DNA of 64,000 nucleotides from Papilionanthe hookeriana x Papilionanthe teres. Its lineage: Eukaryota > Streptophyta > Magnoliopsida > Asparagales > Orchidaceae. Position 1 is the stretch's first letter, and each line of letters starts with the position of its first letter. The notes beneath the pieces were generated by a model. The model made no database searches. It saw only the letters and a list, made by a program, of their open reading frames with translations, and had not been told where the DNA came from. The position numbers and the translations under genes are program-made. This document shows positions 56,371 through 64,000 of the stretch, piece after piece. The DNA lies in assembly GCA_022702705.1 (NCBI GenBank), contig CM040432.1, positions 49,440,540 through 49,504,539 of the forward strand, written 5' to 3'.

Positions 56371-57715
56371 ATTTACAGAAACTTTCCCTGATGAACAACT
56401 TTATAGTATTATGGGAAGAAATTTACCTTGGTATGCTGATATTGTGAATTATATTGTGAGTGATATTGTACCACCTGATTTAATGAGGTAACAACAAAAG
56501 AAGTTTAAATATGATGCAAAATCTTATTATTAGGATGTGCCCTATCTATATAAACAGTTTAAGGATCTTATTATTAGGAGATGTGTGCAAGAAGAAGAAA
56601 CGAATTTAATTATTCAATGATGTCACGATTCTGAATTTGGAGGTCATTTTGGTATTTATAAAACTGCTTTTAAGATTTTACAATCTGGATTTTATTGGCC
56701 TACTCTTTTTAAGGATGTTTACAAATATATTAAATCATGTGATCGATGTCAGAGAGTAGGTAATATCTCTAGAAGAAATGAAATACCTCTAATTTATAAT
56801 TTGGAAGTTGAAATTTTTTATGTATGGGGATTAGATTTTATGGGACCATTTACTTCTTCATTTGGAAACTTATATATATTGGTTGCAATTGATTATGTCT
56901 CGAAATGGATTGAAGCTTTTGCTTTACATAAATGTGATGCTCGGAGTGTTTCAAAATTTTTAAAGAAAAATATATTTACGAGATATGAAATGCCGAGAGT
57001 GATTATAACTAATGGTGGATACCATTTCAGGAATAATCAAATTAAGAGATTTACTGAGAAATATAACATTATTCATAGAATATCTACTGCTTATTATCCC
57101 CAGACTAGTAGTTTAGCAGAAGTATCTAATCGTGAAATTAAAAGAATTTTGGAGAAAACTGTGGATAATCATAAATTAGATTGGTCTGCTCGATTAGATA
57201 CTACTTGATGGGCTTATAGGACTGCTTTTAAGACCCCTATTGGAATGTCTCCTTATAGACTAGTGTTTGGTAACACTTGCCATTTACCGGTTGAATTGGA
57301 CCATAAAGCATATTGGGCGATAAAAGAGTTGAATTTTAATTTGAAAAATGCTGGAGAGAAGAGATTTATGCAATTGAATGAATTGGAAGAGATTAGAAAT
57401 GCATCTTATCATAATGACAAGATCTATGAATAGAAAATAAAATTATGGCATGATCAGAAGATATTGAAAAAGAAATTGGAATTTGGAAAAATAGTTTTGT
57501 TATACAACACAAGATTGAAGTTATTTTCTGGAAAGCTCAAGCCTAAATGGTTGGGACCTTTTACAGTTGTAAAAGTTCATTCTTTTGGAGGTGCTGATAT
57601 TAAAGATTCTGATACTAGAAAGATTTTTAAGGTTAATGGGCATCAATTAAAGCCTTACTTTCACGAGTTTCAACCTGATTTCAAAGAGGTTTTAATACTG
57701 AGTCATCTCGATTAA
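56371..57715 (+). pseudogene. Element F integrase, broken
   Basis: The spacer has stops near 56490, 56533 and 56620. The HHCC domain is readable (CHDSEFGGHF ... CDRCQRVG). The core is open from 56801: Asp in LDFMGPF; I-T-N-G-G, where the second catalytic Asp is Asn (AAT, 57011-57013); Glu in LAEVSNREIK. A TGA at about 57206 and a TAG at about 57431 follow. The C-terminal part, open 57464-57715, has K-W-L-G-P-F and ends at a natural TAA. Confidence 0.88.
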
Positions 57716-57726
57716 CTGAATGGTTT

Positions 57727-57772
57727 GTCGGGCTGACGACATTAAACCAAGCGATTTATGGGAGGCAAACCA
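57727..57772 (+). other. Conserved post-pol palindromic motif (element F)
   Basis: GTCGGGCTGACGAC with an intact stem; the AAGCGCTT palindrome is changed to AAGCGATT and the last stem to TGGGAGGCAAACCA. Same position as in A and E. Confidence 0.75.
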
Positions 57773-57935
57773 TATGTATCTTTATGGTGTGTTTATTTGT
57801 TTGTTGTAATTGTGCTTTTAGATAGTTATTTGTGAATCCTAATCGCTCCTAAATACATTTAAAATGGATAAATATTGGATTGAATCGAGATATTGGAATA
57901 TTTTGGGCTGAACAAAATTCATTGAAGTTTTTGAC
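57773..57935 (+). other. Non-coding spacer after pol (element F)
   Basis: AT-rich spacer, collinear with A 1303-1469; no gene. Confidence 0.5.
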
Positions 57936-58121
57936 CACTGGGGCCACTGGTGCCAGAAAGGGAGCCGCCGGCGCCCAATTACAGAGATGATTTGCTGAAT
58001 TTCAGGTTTGAGCGCTGTCGACGCCCTTTCGAGCGGCACCGACGCCCAAAACCTGTTGACAGTTTTTGAGTTTCAAAATGCGAGTTTTGGAGGTTTTTAG
58101 CGGGATCTTCGTCCTTATAAC
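57936..58121 (+). promoter_or_regulatory. GC-palindrome modules plus TATA-like box before the post-pol ORF (element F)
   Basis: CCACTGGTGCCAG and GCCGCCGGCGCCC (57936-57976), then GCGCTGTCGACGCCC ... GCGGCACCGACGCCC (58011-58047), then TTATAAC at 58115-58121, about 70 bases before the ATG at 58190. Same layout as A 1470-1652. Confidence 0.5.
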
Positions 58122-58189
58122 TCCCTAAACTCCATTTTAGACTTCCAAACTCCAGAAAAATGAAAACTACCATTCCCAATTCGTATCCC

Positions 58190-59041
58190 ATGGATTCCTA
58201 CTCTATAGAAACCTCTCGATCTCGCATTTTCAACCGAAGGAAGTTTATAAGTTTTGAGGCGCAGCGATTGTTCAACAAAGTGATGATGAAGAGGAGGATT
58301 ATCAAGGAAAGAGGCTTTATAAATCAAGGTATGGATAATCCTACTACAAGAATTGAAGAGATGATTAAGGAAAGACGTTGGGAAGTGTTATGTTACACTA
58401 CCGCTGCCGTAGTTGTTCCGGTTATGAAGGAATTCTATGCAAATATGCACGAAATCAACCAAGGATTCGTCTTTGTGTGAGTTAGGTAAGTACAATTCAC
58501 TCCTGTGAGAATTAATGATCTTTTCATGATTGAGAATGTACATATTTGCGACTATGCTAATTTCAATGCCACAAGACATTACAACTAGTTCATGCCTTAT
58601 GTGTTTTAGTCTGGAGTAGAGTTCAGCAGTTCTGAAGAGATAACTATTCCGCTGAGACCAATTACAAAGACTATTATTCGTACTTATGAGTCTCATGTAG
58701 GAGCCTGAGTTGAGAGTAGGAGTACTGATATTCCTACTTCTACTCATAACGTTCCATCTACATCTAAGCCCCCAACATTATCTGATTTTATGGAGCAACT
58801 GAGATTACAGAGTGCTAGTGTGGATAGACTCCATGGTAGGATGGATGTGTATGAGGCCAGAAGTGATGTAAATGAAGATTATATGAGAAGAAGAGTTGAG
58901 TTTGATATTGCCTATTATGATGCACAGGTCAGATTCATGAGGGGGGAGACTGATGTGATATTTCTTACCTACCCCAGCTATACACCATATAGGCCTAATC
59001 ATGCTGACCCTGCTGATGAACCTGGTGATGAAGATTGGTAG
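58190..59041 (+). pseudogene. Element F post-pol ORF: chimera of ORF 1 and ORF 2, broken
   Basis: The N-terminal part (ATG 58190, MDSYSIETSRSR) matches A's ORF 1, through E-F-Y-A-N-M-H-E-I-N-Q-G-F-V-F-V, with TGA near 58478. At about 58575-58590 it switches to A's ORF 2 (S-G-V-E-F-S-S-S-E-E) and follows it to the end: M-E-Q-L-R-L-Q-S-A-S-V-D, RRRVEFDIAYYDAQVRFMRG, ending D-E-P-G-D-E-D-W-stop at 59039-59041. So the two tandem ORFs, with the intergenic spacer and second GC module, have been collapsed by a deletion. From 58790 the tail is intact. Confidence 0.8.
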
Positions 59042-59790
59042 TTTGTTTTTTTTTTCTTGTTGTGTGGTGTGTTGTATTGTTGTGATGTAGTAGTTATTTG
59101 CTTTCAAGTGATGTGTAAACCTGTTGATGTACTGTTATGTTGAAATTGTTGAATGAACTGAGTAGTGATGTGATAGTTATTTAGTATTGTGGTGTTTTGT
59201 TGGATGTTTAGATGTCTAAAGTTAATTTCTCTTTACCCATGCAAATGTTTAAAATATTTATATATCACTGTTACTAACTGTTTCATGCCTGCTAGTTGTA
59301 AATTTTGACTAATACCAGATAGCTGATGAAGATTTCAAAATCCCAGCACGAAAAGGTTAGTTTCTTTTACTCTTACTGTTTCAAATTTATTGAAAAATTT
59401 AAGTTTGGGGGAGGGTAGAAAAATATTAACTCTTATTTGTTCTCAATTATTATATTTTCAAAAATTATTAGCATAACATCTGGTAGTTGAACCTCACTGT
59501 AAGTAACTAAAACTTTTTATTTTAGTTGAATATTATGGAAGGATTGGATGAAAATTTTTAGTAATAAAGGTTAATTTTATAGAGGTAAGATATTTGGTAT
59601 GAAAGGATTTGATTATAGTTAACTATTTAAAGTAAAGAAAACTGTATTTTTGAGATGTTAAGAGACTTAAAGTATTGAGTGTTAAGAAGAGATTGTGACG
59701 TTATGATGAATAATAAAACTTATACCTAATTATAAAGTAAGGAGGTATTTTAAGTTTTGAACTTTAGAAAGAGGAGAGTGAAGTTCAAAA
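59042..59790 (+). other. 3' non-coding region of element F with a second polypurine-tract-like site
   Basis: AT-rich. AAGTTTGGGGGAGGG at 59401-59415 is a near copy of the true tract (60317), about 0.9 kb upstream of it. Confidence 0.6.
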
Positions 59791-59965
59791 TCATTACAAG
59801 CTATCCAGATATAGTAATCCTCATTCAAATAAAAAAAGAGAAAAGAAAGGAAAGAAAAGAAGGATTTGAAAACAATCCCAAAAGAAAAAAAAAAAAGAGA
59901 AAAGAAAGGAAAATATTTATGAGGAGAAGCTTGAGGAGATGCCTAATCAAAAGTTGGCTTTACTT
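59791..59965 (+). other. Conserved purine-loop hairpin (element F)
   Basis: TCCTCAT (59818-59824) and ATGAGGA (59919-59925) enclose about 94 purine-rich bases; flanks as in A. Confidence 0.65.
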
Positions 59966-60293
59966 GAGTCACCCTGAAGGGAGAACTTATTTTCATGTCT
60001 GAATTTATATTTTAAGTATTGGCCTACATTTTGATGAAGTTTTCATGAACTTCTTTTTCACATAATCTTTCAAGGCACTTTTAATGTGACAAATTATAGT
60101 TTATCTTGAAATAAATAGAAGATTAGAACCCTTAGACTTAATTACTGAATATTCTTATACCTATAGTGTTGACCTAAGTTACTAAATTTCTTTCTAAAAG
60201 TCTAACCAATATATTCTTTTGAATGAAAAATTTTAGTATCTTACAAATGAATAATGCATTGCCTAGAGTTATATTTTTATGTAGTAAAAAGAA
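59966..60293 (+). other. AT-rich 3' non-coding region of element F
   Basis: Collinear with A 5736-6054. No gene or signal recognised. Confidence 0.5.
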
Positions 60294-60331
60294 TTACTTG
60301 AGTACAAGTAATAGTTAAGTTTGGGGGATTT
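60294..60331 (+). other. Polypurine tract with preceding hairpin (element F)
   Basis: TTACTTGAGTACAAGTAA (60294-60311; the loop changed but the stem is perfect) and AAGTTTGGGGGATTT (60317-60331) before the LTR. Confidence 0.86.
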
Positions 60332-61982
60332 TGATGCACCAAAAATATATGCTGTTTTTACTATATAATTTTACTCATTTTTTGTGATATTGCACTTTAA
60401 ATAAAGGTATTTTTCATAATTAGTTGCAGGTATGATGATTTTAGGTGATTAGAGCAAAAAAAAGTGAAAAGGAACGAATTCATAGCAAAAAGAAGCAAAA
60501 AGGAGGAAAACTGATTCTGGCGCTGCCAGCGCCATTTTCCAGAGAACTCAGTAATTAATTCGACGATAGAGCGCTGCCGGCATCCTATCAGGCGCCGCCG
60601 GCGCCCAATGTTGATGGACTTCAAATTTGAAGAGTGTTGGCGACTTTTTGAAGGGATGCCTATGAAAACTCTTAGGATTTCGTTCCTAACTTATAAGTAA
60701 CTGTTTTTGGACAAAAATTAGTGTGTGTCATGTGTATTCTAGAGGGTCTAGTGTGTTTTGAGTGTTAGGGCTTAGGAGAGAAGAGTGTAGAAGTGACAAT
60801 TTGAGAGGGATTCTTCTCTAAGGAGTGCAGGAGAAAGAGTAAAGTGAGGGATTGCTTCTTCCTTTCTATTCTAAAGAGAGAATTGAGTGTTGCAAAGAAG
60901 ATAGAAAAAGATTCAAAGGAACTTCAAGGGAATTGCATTAGAGAAAGAGATAAGTTGTATTTTCTTTTGTGGTTTGTATGACTTTTCTTTTATATAAAAA
61001 ATCCATGTTTTATTGTATCTTCTTTATGAATTCTGAGTAGTCTCCTTTGTCTTTCTTCTTACATAGAGATGTGATGATGTGTTGATGTGGATTTGAAGTG
61101 TTTTTAAAATATTAAAGAAATTGTGGTGGTTCTTCATTTCGAACTTAATTTACTTTTCGATCTGGCCAATGGGATTGTTAAAATATGTTGTGGAACATTA
61201 AATCTGAAAGGATTTAATGTCTTACAACAACAATGAAGAACCCATTCAATTTCCATGGATGAATTGCGTAGTTCATGGAAATTAAGTGCAAATAAAAAGG
61301 GAAATGTGTTTTGATGGAAGTCAAATTAGAGGTTTCAGGGTGACAGACTGAGATCCCCATTTTGGTACCAAGATTAGTAACTAAACTCGAAGGTTAGCCT
61401 TTAGGTAAAGGGTGAGTGGGAGCTCGGTAGTGGCGTACCGATATCCTCCCGCACTTAGCCTTAGATTTAGTAACTAAACTTAAGATATGTTAATGTTCTT
61501 TTCTTGCTTAGAAGAGGGGGTACTCTTTTAAGGGTAAAGAATCAATTATGCTCCTATTTGGCACAATACCATTAGATAATCATTCTATTTCATCCACACA
61601 TCAGATTCTCATTGCAAGATGAAAGATACTTTTCTTATATATCAAACCTTTCAAATATATAGCTTCGTGTGTGTCTGATAGTTAATTTTGTTTTAAAGAT
61701 ATAAAAGTAATTGTAGTTTGCTTAATTGTTACTATTTTCTGCATCTTGGTAGTAGAAGTAAACATTAAACTTTAATCGCAATTTAAGTATTGGAATTCAG
61801 TATTACATTATCAATAGTGAGATTCACCCTTCCCTGTGGGATCGATAAATGGGAATCCATTAGTGCCCTATATTAATTGATAAGATACGTATACTTGCGT
61901 TTGAAATTGTGACTTTACAAAATCATTATAAATATATAAATCTGAGGTCATAAATTCTTGCATAATATAAAAGTCGCGGTCA
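60332..61982 (+). repeat. 3' LTR of element F
   Basis: TGATGCACC to CGCGGTCA, then GGTAT. It contains the near-perfect palindrome TGGCGCTGCCAGCGCCA (60518-60534), a second GC block (60568-60608), TTATAAG (60691-60697), CTCCTATTTGGCAC and GATACGTATACTTG (61884-61897). It is uninterrupted, so it gives the empty-site form for X copy C. Confidence 0.92.
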
Positions 61983-62109
61983 GGTATCCTGTTTCATTTT
62001 TCATAATAATAATACTATTTTTCAAAATTTATACCCCATTATTTTAAATTAAACTATTTTAAATCTAAACTTCATTTTAAAATCATTCTTTCAAATTTAA
62101 CGTCCGACA
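61983..62109 (+). mobile_element. Family X copy B, segment 3 of 3
   Basis: The last stretch of copy B after F, AT-rich as in copy A 26260-26340, ending GTCCGACA at 62109, followed by CCTAC, which pairs with CCTTC at 27226-27230. This closes the host unit of the whole nest. Confidence 0.65.
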
Positions 62110-64000
62110 CCTACTCAATCATGTAGGTCAACACCAAAATATGCATCGTACTTTATACAGTCCTCCACATATATTAGGGGTCCATTTATTGACCTCATTT
62201 TTAGACCAATCTTTTTCCCTCCATTTCATACTCTGCTGAACCGTACTCAAGCTGGATCTTGAACTAAAACTTCAAGCAATCCTGATCGCATAACTCTAAA
62301 TTGTCATTTCCTCTCTCGAGATTATTGTGCGGCTTAGAATATCACTTGGAAAGTTGGATGGTGTCTATTTTTACATTTAGAGATAATGATGGATTGAAAC
62401 AATTCTTACGTGATGTTCTTCATTTGAATGTTTTCATGCATAAATCCTAAACTAAAACTCTAAAACTTACTGTTTTTCTCCACCGGTCAATCTGATCATC
62501 CAAATCACTTTCTATAAATTGCATTATCTTCATAATCACATGTGAGGAGCATAAGAACTAGCTTAGCGGAAATCAGACAGCGTTTTTAACATAAAAATGC
62601 TTACTTAGGGTTTCCGTGCGTAAAATGAGGGACCACATAAAAATTTTTCAACGACGCATTATTTTGAAAAAATGGACATCGCCATTATGTTCTTCTCATC
62701 AAAATCATTTCAATGAGCCCTTCTAAGCTCAAATCTGATTTCAGATTGGCACCAGTTGAGCTGATGAAAATTTGGAGAGAGAAAGCAATATTATAAGAGA
62801 GCAAGAATATTTTGGCCAAGAACATGTTGAAAAAAATTCAAATCACGCTCAGACCTCAACAAAAGTCATTTGAAAAACATAAATACACATTTTGGTCAAA
62901 TAAAATTCATTAAAATTTCTGGCTTCGAAACTTACATTTTTTAGTTCTCCCAGGGTTTAGGTTCACTTTGACCAGAAATATTTCATCAAAGATTTTGATC
63001 CTATCAAAACTCATCCCACCATTGAAATCCTCATGTTCTTCTCCAAATGTGCCCAAGTTGACTTTTGGCCATATTTGACCCCCGATGGGTTCAGAACTTG
63101 CCTAATTTAGCTCGTAACTTCAAACGGCTATAACTCAAGCTACAAACCTCTGTTTTTTAAACTGTTTGAACTATTAGATTCGTTGCTTTATTCTCTTAGA
63201 AATGATATAATTTATTTTTCATTCATGCCATGCATGCCCAAGCTAAAACATTTGAAAATCATCCAAAAATTACCTTTATGGACCCCTTTTTATCTTAGCC
63301 CTTCGTTTTGATCACCCATCCAAGCCCCTACTTGTGTAATGTCATCAATCCACATCCTCCCCTCCTATTACCCTCCTTCTGACTAGCAAAAATTGAAAAC
63401 CCATCATTTTAATGGTTTCCATTTTTTATTCACACTCCAAATGAAGCTTAAGTGGGATATTTTTGAAATCCTTTATTTTTCTCCCCAAATTCGTCTCCCC
63501 ATGTATCCCTTGCTTAATAACTTTCCCTCCAAACCCCTAGAATGAATTTTAATCAGCCCCTCTCCATAATTTTGAAATCCCCAAGCCAAAACCAAAATCC
63601 CAAGCTTCCCCCCTCCAAACGAAGAAGATATGGCCTCTCTTTCCCTCCTTGGCCAAAGTCCTGATAACCTTTTCCTCGCTCAATCGAAACCCTATCCTCT
63701 CACCTTTGCCATCAAAAAATCAAAAATCTCTCAACATCTAAAAAGAAAGAATCAAAAGGTATGAAATCTTACTAAGGGGAACGGGAGCATAACTACATAC
63801 ATACATACGATTCTAAAGATCCAATTGGTTGCTTTAATATATGAGTATAAGAGTGCATGCTTTATGTGCTTTTCTTGCATAGGTGAGCGCTTGCACAATT
63901 TCTCTTACCTTTCTAAAGTGTAAGTTGAAATTTATTGAGCATAGGGAGAAAATAAAATTTAGAGACCATAACAAAAAAAAAATTTTTTTTTGATTGACAA
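62110..64000. other. Unassigned right flank, possibly the start of an X-like unit
   Basis: No ORF of note. TTATTGACCTCATTTTTAGACC (from 62187) resembles the X start but lacks the hairpin partner. The DNA becomes C-rich toward 63.2-63.7 kb, as X does, and has AAAAGGTATGAA at 63755 where X has its donor-like AGGTAT. From an ATG at 63630, 43 codons are open up to that GT, but no protein family is recognised. A short CATA run lies near 63795. X-like origin is a weak inference. Confidence 0.3.

Larger units (their letters stand above)
47269..61982 (+). mobile_element. Element F: Athila-like Ty3/gypsy retrotransposon, 5' LTR split by X copy C
   Basis: Same family as element A. LTRs are TGATGCACC...GGTCA, with a tRNA-Asp primer site, gag-pol in the usual order, the post-pol motif, one chimeric post-pol ORF, purine-loop hairpin and polypurine tract. 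Without X copy C and its duplication it is about 11.2 kb. It is the most degraded of the full-length elements: stops and frameshifts occur in every domain, and Asp-to-Asn changes lie in RNase H and integrase. It inserted into X copy B. Confidence 0.93.

Noticed and set aside
63630..63758. A 43-codon open stretch starting MASLSLLGQSPD and ending at AAG|GTATGA, like a first exon with a splice donor
   Set aside because: Too short to identify, no downstream exon in the window, and the setting resembles the C-rich, donor-like part of X. Kept only as a remark in the flank entry.

Overview
This window is a block of repeats from a plant nuclear genome. No host gene, rRNA or tRNA gene could be supported. 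Nearly all of it is LTR retrotransposon sequence. The coding elements are Ty3/gypsy type (order gag-protease-RT-RNase H-integrase). Their features fit the Athila-like lineage: a primer site complementary to the plant tRNA-Asp 3' end (TGGCGCCGTTGCCGGGGA), a gag with an N-P-Y-S-N-Y-Y-N-P-G box, an F-M-D-D reverse transcriptase, and extra ORFs after pol that resemble the 'putative plant transposon protein' family. Terminal TG...CA bases and 5-bp target duplications support most boundaries. The organism is a flowering plant; I cannot say which one.

Layout. (1) 1-7780: 3' part of element A (integrase, two tandem post-pol ORFs, 3' LTR), inserted in the gag gene of older element H, whose remnant is 7781-9328. 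(2) 9329-10614: unassigned DNA with weak internal repeats. (3) 10615-18878: element D on the minus strand, which has two LTRs but lost protease and all of RT-RNase H-integrase; another open region fills that place. (4) 18903-26416: copy A of family X, a 7.5-kb segment with LTR-like ends and target duplication AATCT, read as a giant solo LTR. (5) 26422-27230: remnant host DNA with a 139-bp tandem repeat. (6) 27231-62109: copy B of X (about 6.9 kb), split by two younger elements: E (27842-41070, duplication CCCCT) and F (47269-61982, duplication GGCAT/GGTAT). F's 5' LTR is itself split by X copy C (48438-51900, minus strand, duplication ATCAA). (7) 62110-64000: unassigned, possibly the start of another X-like unit.

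The elements share signals beyond their genes. These are GC-rich palindrome pairs followed by TATA-like boxes, found in the LTRs and again before each post-pol ORF; a palindromic motif right after pol; a hairpin with a long purine loop whose stem covaries between elements; a second polypurine-tract-like sequence about 0.9-1.2 kb before the true one; and a hairpin just before the true tract. E, F and A carry stops and frameshifts and E and F have lost catalytic residues, so none is autonomous as it stands. D keeps the cis signals and could have been mobilised only in trans.
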